57,415 bases of DNA from Burkholderia sp. 4M9327F10 (GCF_005503145.1 NZ_SCNV01000057.1:1-57415), one strand, 5' to 3'. Counted from the stretch's first letter, positions 35,881 through 46,194 are shown. The notes: generated from the letters alone by a model not told the origin. Numbers and translations are program-made.

Positions 35881-36023
35881 ATTGAGCGCCTCTGGATTAA
35901 CCGATATTGTAAGTCGGCGCCAGCGCCGCTGCTGGCCGGCCGTTAGCCGACGGCGCCGGCAAGGCGCAGCGCGGCATCCGACCTGCCATCGATGACGTAA
36001 ACACCGCGAGGAGACCTCTCTTT

Positions 36024-37670
36024 ATGACGACGCCTTTGCTGGGCCAGATGATGGATGTGCCGCTCACCGTGTCTTCACTCCTCGCGCATGCTGCGCGGCA
36101 TTTCGGCGACACGGAGATCGTCTCGCGGCGCATCGAAGGCGATATGCATCGCTATACCTATCGTGACTGCGAGAAGCGCGCCAAACAACTGGCACAGGCC
36201 CTGATCGCGCTCGGTGTGCAGCCCGGCGAGCGGGTCGCCACGCTGGCGTGGTGCGGCTACCGGCATCTGGAGGCGTACTACGGCACGACCGGCTTCGGCT
36301 CCGTCTGCCACACGATCAACCCGCGCCTGTTTCCCGAGCAGATTGCCTACATCGTCAATCATGCCGACGACAGCTATGTGCTGTTCGACATCAGCTTCGC
36401 CGCGCTGGTCGATACATTGGCTCCGCAATGCCCGAAGGTGCGCGGCTGGATTGCGCTGACCGACGACGCGCATCTGCCCGCGATGCAGACCCCGGTAACC
36501 AGCTACGAGACCTTGCTGGCCCCGCAGTACGGCGTGTACGAATGGCCGCTGCTCGACGAGCGCACCGCGTCCTACCTTTGCTATACGTCAGGAACCACGG
36601 GCAATCCGAAGGGCGCGCTGTATTCGCATCGCTCGACCGTGTTGCATGCCTACGGCGCGTCGTTACCGGATGCGATGAGCCTTTCGGCGCGCGATTCGGT
36701 GCTGCCGGTGGTGCCCATGTTCCATGTCAATGCATGGGGCATACCGCATGCCGCGCCGCTGACGGGCGCGAAACTGGTATTTCCCGGCAAGGACCTCGAC
36801 GGCAAGTCGCTCTACGAATTGATGGAAGCGGAGCGCGTCACCTATTCCGCCGGCGTGCCAACCGTCTGGCTCGGCCTGCTGACCTATATGAAGCAGGCCG
36901 GCGTGCGCTTTTCTTCGCTCAACCGCACGGTGATCGGCGGCTCGGCGTGCCCGCCGGCGATGCTGCGCGCCTTCCAGGACGATTACGGCGTCGAAGTGAT
37001 TCATGCCTGGGGCATGACGGAGATGTCGCCGCTTGGCACCTTGTCGAAGCTCACATGGGAGCAGAGCCAGCGCTCGCCCGACGAACAACGCAAGCTGCGC
37101 GAGAAGCAGGGCCATGCAATCTACGGCGTGGACATGAAGATCGTCGGCCCGGATGGCAACGAACTGCCGTGGGATGGCGTTGCCTTTGGCGATCTGCATG
37201 TGCGCGGCCCGTGGGTGATTGACCGGTATTTCCGCAAGGACGATTCGCCGCTCGCGGACGGCTGGTTTCCGACCGGCGACGTGGCCACCATCGACCGCGA
37301 CAGCTTTCTGAACATCACCGACCGCAGCAAGGACGTGATCAAGTCGGGCGGCGAATGGATCAGCTCGATCGACATCGAGAACGTGGCGATTGCGCATCCG
37401 GCGGTGGCCGAGGCGGCTTGCATCGCCTGTGCGCATCCGAAGTGGACCGAGCGGCCTTTGCTGGTGGTCGTCAAGCGCAAGGACGCCGAGGTGACGCGCG
37501 ACGAACTGATTGCCTTTTATCAGGGCAAGGTGGCGAAATGGTGGATCCCCGACGATGTGGTGTTCGTCGACGAACTGCCGCATACCGCCACCGGCAAACT
37601 GCAGAAGCTCAAGCTGCGCGAGATCTTCCGCGACCACGTGCTGCCGTCGGCTCTGGAAGGCGCGGCCTGA
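36024..37670 (+). CDS. Fatty-acid--CoA ligase (AMP-forming)
   Basis: A 548-aa acyl-CoA synthetase of the ANL superfamily, activating a carboxylic acid to its CoA thioester. It has the AMP-binding P-loop YTSGTTGNPKGALYSHRS (about residues 187-204), HAWGMTEMSPLGT, DGWFPTGDVATID, the hinge DRSKDVIKSGGEWIS and the C-terminal catalytic Lys in TATGKLQKLKLRE. Close relatives are annotated as medium/long-chain or 3-methylthiopropionate ligases; specificity is not readable here. It leads a block with beta-oxidation genes 184 bp downstream. Confidence 0.9.
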   Translation: MTTPLLGQMMDVPLTVSSLLAHAARHFGDTEIVSRRIEGDMHRYTYRDCEKRAKQLAQALIALGVQPGERVATLAWCGYRHLEAYYGTTGFGSVCHTINPRLFPEQIAYIVNHADDSYVLFDISFAALVDTLAPQCPKVRGWIALTDDAHLPAMQTPVTSYETLLAPQYGVYEWPLLDERTASYLCYTSGTTGNPKGALYSHRSTVLHAYGASLPDAMSLSARDSVLPVVPMFHVNAWGIPHAAPLTGAKLVFPGKDLDGKSLYELMEAERVTYSAGVPTVWLGLLTYMKQAGVRFSSLNRTVIGGSACPPAMLRAFQDDYGVEVIHAWGMTEMSPLGTLSKLTWEQSQRSPDEQRKLREKQGHAIYGVDMKIVGPDGNELPWDGVAFGDLHVRGPWVIDRYFRKDDSPLADGWFPTGDVATIDRDSFLNITDRSKDVIKSGGEWISSIDIENVAIAHPAVAEAACIACAHPKWTERPLLVVVKRKDAEVTRDELIAFYQGKVAKWWIPDDVVFVDELPHTATGKLQKLKLREIFRDHVLPSALEGAA

Positions 37671-37745
37671 GGTGGTACCGGCGTGGCGCCGATGTGACAT
37701 CGACGCTACCCTGAGCGCCCCAGGGCAAACCCTTGCCACGATAAA

Positions 37746-37774
37746 TTGAACGAGCGTGCTTTTTTGTGTAGTCT
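37746..37774 (+). promoter_or_regulatory. Possible promoter of the beta-oxidation genes
   Basis: TTGAAC (37746-37751), a 17-bp spacer containing a T-run and TAGTCT (37769-37774) lie about 80 bp before the FadB-like start. The -35 is good and the -10 weak. Confidence 0.3.
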
Positions 37775-37854
37775 GCTTGCTGACCCGGAATGTCGGACAA
37801 TGAACCGGCACAGGCAGCGCGTCATGCGTTGCCTCACCGCATGGAGGCAGGCAG

Positions 37855-39939
37855 ATGGCAGTGGACTACACGACTCATGACGGCGTCGCCGTCCTTACGC
37901 TCAACAATCCCCCGGTCAACGGGCTCGGTCTGTCGACGCGAGCCGGCATCGTCGAAGGGCTCGAACGCGCGCAGAACGATCCGGCCATCAACGCCATCGT
38001 GCTGACCGGCGCCGGCAAAGCCTTCTCGGGCGGCGCGGACATCACCGAATTCAACACCCCCAAAGCAACCCAGGAACCGACGCTCGCCACGGTCATCAAG
38101 GCCGTTGAAGGCAGCGCCAAGCCGGTCGTCGCGGCCATCCACAGCGTCGCCATGGGCGGCGGTCTGGAGCTCGCGCTCGGCGCGCATTACCGCATCGCGG
38201 CGCCTGGCGCGCAGATCGCGTTGCCCGAAGTGAAGCTCGGCATTTTGCCGGGGGCGGGCGGTACGCAGCGTCTGCCGCGCGCCATCGGTCTTGAAGCCGC
38301 GCTCAACATGATCGTCTCGGGCACACCGGTGATGTCGGAGAAGCTGGCCGGCTCGGGGCTCTTCGAAGAAGTGGTGGAGGGTAATCTGGCCGAGGCCGCG
38401 CTTGCCTTTGCACGCAAGGTCGGCGCACAGGCCGGCCCGCATCCCAAGGTGCGCGATCGCAAGATCGAGCATGCGAATGCTGCAGGTTTTATCCAGTTCG
38501 CGCGCAATAGCGTCGCGGCGATCGCAAAGAATTTCCCGGCGCCGCACAAGTGTATCGACGCGGTCGAGGCCGGCGTGAAGAACGGCTTCGACAAGGGCCT
38601 CGCGTTCGAACGCGAATGCTTTATCGCGCTGGTGCAGACGCCGGAAAGCCGTGCGCTGCGTCATGCGTTCTTCGGCGAGCGTGCGGCCAGCAAGATTCCC
38701 GACGTGCCTTCCGATACGCCGGTACGCGAGATCAAACAGGTCGCCGTGATCGGTGCAGGCACGATGGGCGGCGGCATCGCGATGAACTTCATCAACGCGG
38801 GCTTGCCAGTTACGCTGCTCGAAACGAAACAGGAAGCCCTCGATCGCGGCCTCGCGACGATTCGCAAGAATTACGAAGCGACGGTGAAGAAGGGCAAGCT
38901 GAAGCCCGAGGCACTGGAACAGCGCATGGCGCTGATTACTCCCACGCTCTCGTACGACGATCTGAAAAACGCCGATCTGATTGTCGAAGCGGTGTTCGAA
39001 GAACTCGGTGTGAAGGAACAGGTATTCAAGCGCCTCGACGAAGTCGCGAAGGCGGGGGCGATTCTTGCCTCGAACACCTCCACGCTGGACGTCGACAGGA
39101 TCGCTGCATTCACAAGGCGTCCGCAGGACGTGGTCGGCATGCACTTCTTCAGCCCGGCCAACGTGATGAAGCTGCTCGAAGTGGTGCGCGGCAAGGAAAC
39201 GGCCAAAGACGTGCTTGCCACCGTCATGCAACTGGCCAAAAAGATCAAGAAAACTGCGGTGGTGTCGGGCGTGTGCGACGGCTTTATCGGCAACCGCATG
39301 ATCGAGCAGTACATCCGTCAGGCGCTTTTCATGCTGGATGAAGGCGCGCTGCCGGCGCAGGTCGACAAGGCGATCGAGAAATTCGGTTTCGCCATGGGCC
39401 CGTTCCGCATGAGCGACCTCGCGGGCAACGACATCGGCTGGGCGATCCGCAAGCGCCGCTATCAGGAACATCCGGACATGCATTACTCGAAGATCGCCGA
39501 CCGTCTGTGCGAGACGGGCCGCTTCGGGCAGAAGACCGGCGGCGGCTGGTATGACTACAAGGCGGGCGACCGCACGGCTTATCCGTCGAAGCTAGTCGAT
39601 GAGATGATCGTGGCGTATTCGCAGGAAACCGGTGCGCAGCGCCGCAAGATCAGCGACGAGGAGATCGTCGAGCGGCTGGTGTTTTCGCTCGCGAACGAAG
39701 GCGCGAAGATTCTCGAAGAGGGCATTGCGTCGAAGGCGTCGGATATCGACATGGTGTATCTCACCGGCTACGGCTTCCCGCTGTGGCGCGGCGGCCCGAT
39801 GCTGTATGCGGACACGGTCGGCCTCTACAACGTCGAGCGGGCAATTCGCGCTTACGCGGCGCGTCCGAACGGCGACGCCTGGCAACTGGCGCCGAGCATT
39901 GCCGAGCTGGCGGCAAAGGGCCGCGGATTCAACGGCTAG
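37855..39939 (+). CDS. Enoyl-CoA hydratase / 3-hydroxyacyl-CoA dehydrogenase (FadB/FadJ-like)
   Basis: A 694-aa bifunctional beta-oxidation enzyme. The N-terminal crotonase domain (1-~190) has GAGKAFSGGADITEF and AMGGGLELALGAHYRIA plus PEVKLGILPGAGGTQRLPR with the two catalytic Glu. The central NAD-binding domain starts at VAVIGAGTMGGGIAMNF (about residue 297) and includes ASNTSTLDVDRIA and MHFFSPANVMKLLEVV. The C-terminal helical domains contain FGFAMGPFRMSDLAGNDIGW. It is shorter at the N-terminus than gammaproteobacterial FadB, as usual in beta-proteobacteria. pncA and a thiolase follow. Confidence 0.94.
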   Translation: MAVDYTTHDGVAVLTLNNPPVNGLGLSTRAGIVEGLERAQNDPAINAIVLTGAGKAFSGGADITEFNTPKATQEPTLATVIKAVEGSAKPVVAAIHSVAMGGGLELALGAHYRIAAPGAQIALPEVKLGILPGAGGTQRLPRAIGLEAALNMIVSGTPVMSEKLAGSGLFEEVVEGNLAEAALAFARKVGAQAGPHPKVRDRKIEHANAAGFIQFARNSVAAIAKNFPAPHKCIDAVEAGVKNGFDKGLAFERECFIALVQTPESRALRHAFFGERAASKIPDVPSDTPVREIKQVAVIGAGTMGGGIAMNFINAGLPVTLLETKQEALDRGLATIRKNYEATVKKGKLKPEALEQRMALITPTLSYDDLKNADLIVEAVFEELGVKEQVFKRLDEVAKAGAILASNTSTLDVDRIAAFTRRPQDVVGMHFFSPANVMKLLEVVRGKETAKDVLATVMQLAKKIKKTAVVSGVCDGFIGNRMIEQYIRQALFMLDEGALPAQVDKAIEKFGFAMGPFRMSDLAGNDIGWAIRKRRYQEHPDMHYSKIADRLCETGRFGQKTGGGWYDYKAGDRTAYPSKLVDEMIVAYSQETGAQRRKISDEEIVERLVFSLANEGAKILEEGIASKASDIDMVYLTGYGFPLWRGGPMLYADTVGLYNVERAIRAYAARPNGDAWQLAPSIAELAAKGRGFNG

Positions 39940-39982
39940 AAGACCGATGCCGCAGAGAGGCGAGACGACGCGAGGTGCTGCG

Positions 39983-40612
39983 ATGAAAGATGCCGAGGAC
40001 GTATTGCTTGTCATTGACGTGCAAAACGATTTCATGCCGGGCGGCGCATTGGCCGTGGCGCATGGCGATGAAGTCGTGCCGGTCATCAACCGCCTGGCGC
40101 GTGGCTTCAGCCAGGTCGTGCTGACGCAGGACTGGCATCCGGCTTCGCACGTCTCGTTCGCCGCTAACCACGCGGGGCGCGCACCGTTCGAGATGCTCAC
40201 GCTGCCGTATGGCGAGCAGGTGCTGTGGCCGACCCATTGCGTGCAGGACACGCCTGGCGCGGCCTTGCATCGCGATCTCGACATTGCGCATGCGCGTCTC
40301 GTGATCCGCAAGGGGCTCAATCCCGGCGTCGACAGCTATTCGGCCTTTCTCGAAGCCGACCGCACGACGCCGACGGGCCTCGCCGGTTATCTGCGCGACG
40401 TGGGTGCGAAGCGCATCTGGTGCTGTGGGCTCGCGACCGACTACTGTGTCGGCTGGTCCGCGCTCGATGCGCGCGCAGCAGGTTTTGAAGTTGCATTGAT
40501 CGAGGACGCGTCGCGTGCCATCGATCTCAACGGTTCGCTCGACGCCGCCTGGCGCGATCTGCATGCCGCGGGTGTCGAGCGTGTGCAGTCTGCGCAGGTG
40601 TCGGGGCAATGA
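39983..40612 (+). CDS. pncA: Nicotinamidase
   Basis: A 209-aa hydrolase converting nicotinamide to nicotinate in NAD salvage. ATG 39983 has GAGGTG 5 bp upstream; ATG 39947, 12 codons earlier, is possible. It has the catalytic Asp in VIDVQNDFMPGGAL, metal-ligand residues in TQDWHPASHVSFA, Lys in VIRKGLNPGVDSYSAF, and the nucleophilic Cys in GLATDYCVGWSALDA. It sits between FadB-like and thiolase genes, 43 bp after the former, perhaps because beta-oxidation has a high NAD demand; that reason is inference. Confidence 0.95.
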   Translation: MKDAEDVLLVIDVQNDFMPGGALAVAHGDEVVPVINRLARGFSQVVLTQDWHPASHVSFAANHAGRAPFEMLTLPYGEQVLWPTHCVQDTPGAALHRDLDIAHARLVIRKGLNPGVDSYSAFLEADRTTPTGLAGYLRDVGAKRIWCCGLATDYCVGWSALDARAAGFEVALIEDASRAIDLNGSLDAAWRDLHAAGVERVQSAQVSGQ

Positions 40613-40707
40613 AAGCCCTTATGGGCACGCATTGAAACTGCCTACGCTGGCACGCCGGACCGCCGGTGCGAACGAACCACATTCAACATTGGAAGCAGGA
40701 GACATGC

Positions 40708-41886
<1,179 letters not shown>

Positions 41887-41914
41887 GGCGGGATGAGCCG
41901 GCGCCGCCTGAGGT

Positions 41915-41930
41915 CCCAAGGGATCTTGGG
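41915..41930. other. Small hairpin after the thiolase gene
   Basis: CCCAAG/CTTGGG form a 6-bp stem around GGAT. There is no T-run, so it is a weak terminator at most. Confidence 0.3.
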
Positions 41931-41964
41931 CGGTTGATCTGGCGGGCCGGCGCGGTCAGTCGAT

Positions 41965-42004
41965 CAACCAGTCAGTCAATCAGTCAACCAGTCAGTCAAT
42001 CAGT
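41965..42004. repeat. Two exact 20-bp repeats with 4-bp internal periodicity
   Basis: The unit at 41965-41984 is repeated without change at 41985-42004 and consists of CAGT/CAAT/CAAC tetramers; the pattern continues for a few bases on both sides. It abuts the 3' end of the DsbA-like gene, whose TGA lies at the repeat edge. Confidence 0.85.
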
Positions 42005-42723
42005 CAGTCCGGCAACGCGCAGCTGCCGTCCGCGCAATCGTCGGCCGCTTGACCCGTGCGCTGCACGGCGCTGCGTGAGCCGGCCTCGTCCTGCAGGACG
42101 CGTTGCAACAGCGCGGTCCATGTATCCGGGTGGCCGATAAACTGCCCCGCGTCGATCACCGCAAGCGCGCCGTCGGCGCTCTCCACCGCAAAGGTCGGAA
42201 ATCCACGTGCGCCGGTACGCGCCAGCAAGCTGCGGCTCGCGGCAATATGTTCGTGCGTCGTTTTGCCGGAAACACGCTCGAACTCAGCCGTGAAGACCTG
42301 CGCATCAAGGCCGAGCTCGACCGCCAGCGAGACCAGCACGTCGCGATCGGCAATGCGCCGGCCTTCTTCGTAATGCGCCCGCTGCAGCCGGTGGATCATG
42401 TCGAGGCCACGGCCGTCGAGCGCTTCGGCGGCGAGAATCGCCGTGATCGGCGGCTCCGAGTCCATGATCGCCGTAGTGTCGCGCAGCAGGCCTTCGAAAT
42501 AGGCTGCCCCGAACGGCTGGCCGGAAAGGGCGGCGATGCGCTCGTCGTGCGGCATCACATAGTCGCGCCATTGCGGCGTGATGGGCCGCCGGTTGCTGCC
42601 GGCCAGCATGCCACCGGCGTGAAAAGTAACGCTCAGTTCAGGCAAGGCCCGCGCCGCATCGACCAGCGGGGCAACCGCGTAGCACCAGCCGCACAGCGGA
42701 TCGAAGATGTAATGCAGTTTCAT
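42004..42723 (-). CDS. Cytoplasmic DsbA-family thiol oxidoreductase
   Basis: A 239-aa thioredoxin-fold protein with the redox motif CGWC (Cys11 and Cys14) immediately after the first strand (MKLHYIFDPL) and no signal peptide, so it probably acts in the cytoplasm. The cis-Pro region is GARGFPTFAVES. The helical insertion is that of the DsbA/FrnE group. An extra Cys pair near the C-terminus (DDCADGSCALPD) is unusual. The start is ATG 42723; upstream codons would translate a repeat. The function in redox or isomerase chemistry is inferred. Confidence 0.85.
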   Translation of the reverse strand: MKLHYIFDPLCGWCYAVAPLVDAARALPELSVTFHAGGMLAGSNRRPITPQWRDYVMPHDERIAALSGQPFGAAYFEGLLRDTTAIMDSEPPITAILAAEALDGRGLDMIHRLQRAHYEEGRRIADRDVLVSLAVELGLDAQVFTAEFERVSGKTTHEHIAASRSLLARTGARGFPTFAVESADGALAVIDAGQFIGHPDTWTALLQRVLQDEAGSRSAVQRTGQAADDCADGSCALPD

Positions 42724-42739
42724 CGTAGCGTGTTCTATG

Positions 42740-42770
42740 GGTTGGCAGGCCGGTTGGCAAGCCGGTTGGC
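42740..42770. repeat. Three 12-bp-spaced GGTTGGC repeats
   Basis: GGTTGGC occurs at 42740, 42752 and 42764 with GCCG-rich spacers, in the 5' leader of the DsbA-like gene. Confidence 0.7.
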
Positions 42771-42776
42771 GAATCG

Positions 42777-43283
42777 TCACTGACCCGCGACGCCGAGTCC
42801 CGGCAGCGACAGCACGCCCTGATCGAGAAAGCGCGTGCCACCGCTGAGGCCACCCGCCAGGCGGCCGTGCAGGATATACGGGTACTGGCCAGGCGGCGTA
42901 TCGCTGCCTGCGAGCGAGAAGGCCTGGCGCACCGCCGTGAAGGCCGGCACAGTCAACGGTACGTCGACTACCGTCTCGCCGTAGCGAGGCACGGTGCCAT
43001 GCTGGTCGGTGACGCCGCTCGCAAAGGACTGGCCGTTCAGCTGGAGGTCGACCGAGACGCCGTCGAAGCTAAGGGAGTCTTCATTGGGGTTCTGGATGCG
43101 CAGCTTGATCTTGAAGCGCATTTCGAGCCCCTGGCTGTCGAGCGGCTCGAGGCCGGCGACGCTCACACGCAGCGGGTCATGGCCGAACCATCCCGCGCAG
43201 CCGCCGAGCGACAACACGGTAAGCACGCCGAGCGCCAGCAGGCGCACGGAGCGGCCAGACAACAGCAGACGAACAAAGGACAT
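42777..43283 (-). CDS. LEA type 2-like lipoprotein
   Basis: A 168-aa predicted lipoprotein. The start is ATG 43283 (MSFVRLLLSGRSVRLLAL), and the lipobox LGGC is followed by AGWFG. The mature part matches the LEA14/WHy fold: a beta-sandwich with RFKIKLRIQNPNEDSLSFDGVSVDLQLNGQSFASG, the hallmark NPN motif and a later VVDVPLTVPAF strand. Such proteins are envelope-anchored and linked to stress tolerance. The longer open frame upstream has no signal character. The DsbA-like gene starts 53 bp downstream. Confidence 0.85.
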   Translation of the reverse strand: MSFVRLLLSGRSVRLLALGVLTVLSLGGCAGWFGHDPLRVSVAGLEPLDSQGLEMRFKIKLRIQNPNEDSLSFDGVSVDLQLNGQSFASGVTDQHGTVPRYGETVVDVPLTVPAFTAVRQAFSLAGSDTPPGQYPYILHGRLAGGLSGGTRFLDQGVLSLPGLGVAGQ

Positions 43284-43557
43284 AGCCGGGACCTCGAGTC
43301 GAACTGAGTTAGACGAACTGGGTTGGGCGGTATTGTAGCGGGCAAACCCTGATTCGTCTGATGACCCGCGCGTCGCTGCCTTGCTCCCGCGCCCGAACTT
43401 GGCGCGTCGATCATGGTCCCATCTGCAACCGCCACGCGTCGTCTCCAGCAAGCACCTTCAATGAAGCGGTTGCAGAGCGTTCGAAAACGGACTTCAATGC
43501 CGTACTAATATTGCGCGCGCGGACGGTCGATCAACCCTCTCTTCATAGGAAAGCCAC

Positions 43558-44148
43558 ATGCACCGACGTCAATTCATTACCGGCACCAGTGTGCTCCTCG
43601 CGTCGAGCGGCCTGACTCTCGCAGGCTGTACGACCACGCCGCTCGGCTCCGGTGAGACTGCCGAGGACTACGCGCAGAAGCGCAACACCATCAACGCCGG
43701 GATTGATTCGACGCTCGCCCGCCTGCAGAGCACGGTGCACGGTTCACAGGAGATTCTTGCCAAGGCGCGCGGCGTGCTGGTGTTTCCGTCCGTGTTCGCC
43801 GCGGGTTTCTGGTTCGGCGGCCAATACGGGCAGGGCGGCTTGCGCGTCGACGGTCAGACGACGGGGTACTACAGCACCGTTGCCGGGTCGTTTGGCCTGC
43901 AGATTGGCGCGCAATCCAAGGCCATCATTTTTGCCTTCCTGACGCAGGAGGCGCTCGACCGCTTCGTGCAAAGCCAGGGCTGGGCAGCCGGTGCCGACGC
44001 CACCGTGGCGCTGGCGAAGCTCGGGGCGAACGGCAATCTCGACACCTCGACCGCCATGAGTCCGGTGGTGGCCTTCGTGCTCACCAATGCCGGCTTGATG
44101 GCCGGCATCTCGCTTGAAGGGACCAAGGTGTCGCGGCTCGTTATCTGA
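43558..44148 (+). CDS. Tat-type lipoprotein with SYLF (Ysc84) domain
   Basis: A 196-aa protein. The N-terminus MHRRQFITGTSVLLAS combines a twin-arginine motif with a lipobox (LAGC), suggesting export by Tat and lipid anchoring. The rest is the SYLF/Ysc84 domain: LAKARGVLVFPSVFAAGFWFGG, GYYSTVAGSFGLQIGAQSKAII, a family that binds lipids in eukaryotes and is of unknown role in bacteria. The 274-bp region upstream shows no gene; TAATAT near 43506 could be part of its promoter. Confidence 0.88.
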   Translation: MHRRQFITGTSVLLASSGLTLAGCTTTPLGSGETAEDYAQKRNTINAGIDSTLARLQSTVHGSQEILAKARGVLVFPSVFAAGFWFGGQYGQGGLRVDGQTTGYYSTVAGSFGLQIGAQSKAIIFAFLTQEALDRFVQSQGWAAGADATVALAKLGANGNLDTSTAMSPVVAFVLTNAGLMAGISLEGTKVSRLVI

Positions 44149-44172
44149 GGATGTGCGCTGCCGGCTTCCTGC

Positions 44173-45159
44173 TTACTCCACGTCCACGACGATTTTTCCA
44201 CGCGCGGTGCCGTTCGTGAGCGCTTCATAGGCGAGCTCGGCCGAACTCAGGTCGAAGCGGCGCGGATCGAGCCGCGGCTTGAGCTTGCCGGCTTGCACGA
44301 GCGCGGTGGCGTCAGCGAGCATGGCGCCGTGGTGGGCGCGATGTTTGCCGCTTAACAGCGGATACAGGGTGAACACCCCCGAGTAGCTGGCTTCGCGAAA
44401 CGACAGCGGCGCCAGTGCATGGGTGCCCCAGCCCAACGCGCTCACCACGTGGCCGAAATGGCGCACCGCTGCGAACGACGCATCGAGTGTCGCGCCGCCC
44501 ACCGTATCGACCACCAGATCGAAGCCGGTTCCCGCCGTCGCGGACGCCACGTACTGCTCGACCGTCTGCGCCCGGTGGTCGATCGGCGTGGCGCCCAGGC
44601 TCGCGACGAAATCGTGATCGCGTGCGCTGGCCGTGGCGAACACCTGGGCTCCGAGCGCGAGCGCCAGTTGTACGGCGAGATGCCCGACACCACCGGCGCC
44701 GCCTTGAACCAGCACGGTTTGCCCGGCTTGCAGCCGTGCCCGGTCCACGATCCCCGAACAGGCCGTGATGAAGGCGAGGGGCAGCGCGGCCGCCTCGCGC
44801 ATCGACAGATTGGCCGGCTTGAGCGCGAGCAGGTCGGCATCGACCGCTGCGTACTGGGCGAGCGAGCCCTGGATGCCGCCGACCCCACCGGTCATGCCGT
44901 AGACCTCATCGCCGGCCTTGAACACGCTGACCCCGGCGCCGACTGTTTCGACCACCCCCGCCATGTCGATTCCCAACACGAGCGGCAAAGGATGCTGCGC
45001 ATGCGCGGCGCTGCCGGCGCGGATCTTGGCATCGAGCGGGTTCAGGCCGCTCGCCGCAATCCGCACCAGCACCTGGCCGCCTGCCGGTTCGGGCCGGGCC
45101 AGTTCGGTCAGTTCGAGCGGGCCGTGATAGCGGTTGAGAACGAGAGCGTGCATGGACAT
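44173..45159 (-). CDS. Zinc-free MDR-family NADPH oxidoreductase (quinone reductase-like)
   Basis: A 328-aa medium-chain dehydrogenase/reductase. The start is ATG 45159 with AAGGAAATC before it. GroES-like N-terminal half: LVRIAASGLNPLDAKIRAG, VLGIDMAGVVETVG. Rossmann motif: VLVQGGAGGVGHLAVQLALALGA. No catalytic zinc ligand cluster is visible, as expected for quinone oxidoreductases. It diverges from a LysR gene 101 bp away, its likely regulator. The substrate is unknown. Confidence 0.88.
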   Translation of the reverse strand: MSMHALVLNRYHGPLELTELARPEPAGGQVLVRIAASGLNPLDAKIRAGSAAHAQHPLPLVLGIDMAGVVETVGAGVSVFKAGDEVYGMTGGVGGIQGSLAQYAAVDADLLALKPANLSMREAAALPLAFITACSGIVDRARLQAGQTVLVQGGAGGVGHLAVQLALALGAQVFATASARDHDFVASLGATPIDHRAQTVEQYVASATAGTGFDLVVDTVGGATLDASFAAVRHFGHVVSALGWGTHALAPLSFREASYSGVFTLYPLLSGKHRAHHGAMLADATALVQAGKLKPRLDPRRFDLSSAELAYEALTNGTARGKIVVDVE

Positions 45160-45260
45160 GATGATTTCCTTTTCCGGTTGAGTCAGCGTTTCGACACGTC
45201 CATACTCGAACATGCAAAACCGCATGTAAATTAACGTAACTGCATATCAATCAAACAGAA

Positions 45261-46193
45261 ATGATTGGAAATAAGCTGGAATGGAGCGATGTCCGCATCT
45301 TCCTTGCGATTGCCCGCCACGGCACGCTGGGCGCGGCCGCACGGCAACTCGGCCAGACCCAGCCGACGATGGGCAGGCGCTTGCGTGCGCTCGAAGAGGC
45401 GACTGGCCACGCGTTGTTCCAGCGTACTCGCGACGGTTTCGTCCTGACGGACGAAGGTGCGGCGGTTCTCGCCTATGCCGAGCGGATGGAAGAGGAAGCG
45501 CTTGGTTTCACGCGGGCGCTGGCCGGCAAGGATGCGCATCTGAGCGGCTTGCTGCGCGTCTCGTCATCCGACTGGTTCGGCGTTCACGTGCTCACGCCGG
45601 TGTTCGCCCGGTTTCTGGCTCAGCATCGCGGCGTGTCGATCGAACTGGTGACCGATGCGCGCCGCTATAACCTCGCGCGCCGCGAGGCGGATCTGGCCTT
45701 TCGCATCACACCGTTCGAGGAAGCCGATGTGGTCCAGCGCAAGCTTATGCACATGGAATACGCCTTGTATGGGCGGATCGACCTGGTCGCGCCGCAAGCA
45801 GGCGACGGCGCGGGCTATACGCTGATCAGCATGGACAGCGCTTTCGGCACCTTGCCGGATGTGGCGTGGGTCAAACGCATGTTGCCGAATGCGCGGATCG
45901 CGTTCGGCAGCAACAACCGCGGCGCGCAGGCACGGATGTGCGCGGAAGGCGGCGGCTTTGCGGTGCTGCCATGCCCGCTGGGCGACACGACGGCGGGACT
46001 GCGGCGCATCGATCTGGGCGAAGCGCCGCCGGGGCGCGACGTCTGGCTGGGCTACCACCGTGACCTGCGCCGCGTGGCCCGCCTGCGGGCATTGCTGGAT
46101 ATGACGATCGGGACGCTCGGCAAAGAGGCGCTCGGCAATGAAGCACCCGGCAGCGAGGCGCTCAGCAGTGAACCCCTCAGGAACGATGTATAA
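45261..46193 (+). CDS. LysR-family transcriptional regulator
   Basis: A 310-aa regulator with an N-terminal winged helix (WSDVRIFLAIARHGTLGAAARQLGQTQPTMGRRLRALEEATG) and an effector-binding periplasmic-protein-like domain. It diverges from the quinone reductase-like gene and probably controls it from the 101-bp spacer, which holds several AT-rich half sites (ATGTAAATTAAC). The C-terminus is odd: residues from about 286 are a run of five-residue repeats (LGKEA LGNEA PGSEA LSSEP) encoded by 15-bp tandem DNA repeats. Confidence 0.9.
   Translation: MIGNKLEWSDVRIFLAIARHGTLGAAARQLGQTQPTMGRRLRALEEATGHALFQRTRDGFVLTDEGAAVLAYAERMEEEALGFTRALAGKDAHLSGLLRVSSSDWFGVHVLTPVFARFLAQHRGVSIELVTDARRYNLARREADLAFRITPFEEADVVQRKLMHMEYALYGRIDLVAPQAGDGAGYTLISMDSAFGTLPDVAWVKRMLPNARIAFGSNNRGAQARMCAEGGGFAVLPCPLGDTTAGLRRIDLGEAPPGRDVWLGYHRDLRRVARLRALLDMTIGTLGKEALGNEAPGSEALSSEPLRNDV
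46116..46190 (+). repeat. 15-bp tandem repeats in the LysR 3' end
   Basis: Five consecutive 15-bp units from 46116 to 46190, the first two nearly identical, the last the most diverged. They encode the pentapeptide tail of the LysR protein and end just before its stop codon. Confidence 0.75.
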
Positions 46194-46194
46194 A

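Noticed and set aside
36248..37222. 324-codon frame inside the acyl-CoA ligase gene, same strand
   Set aside because: The ligase frame has all family motifs through this stretch; this is an out-of-frame shadow.
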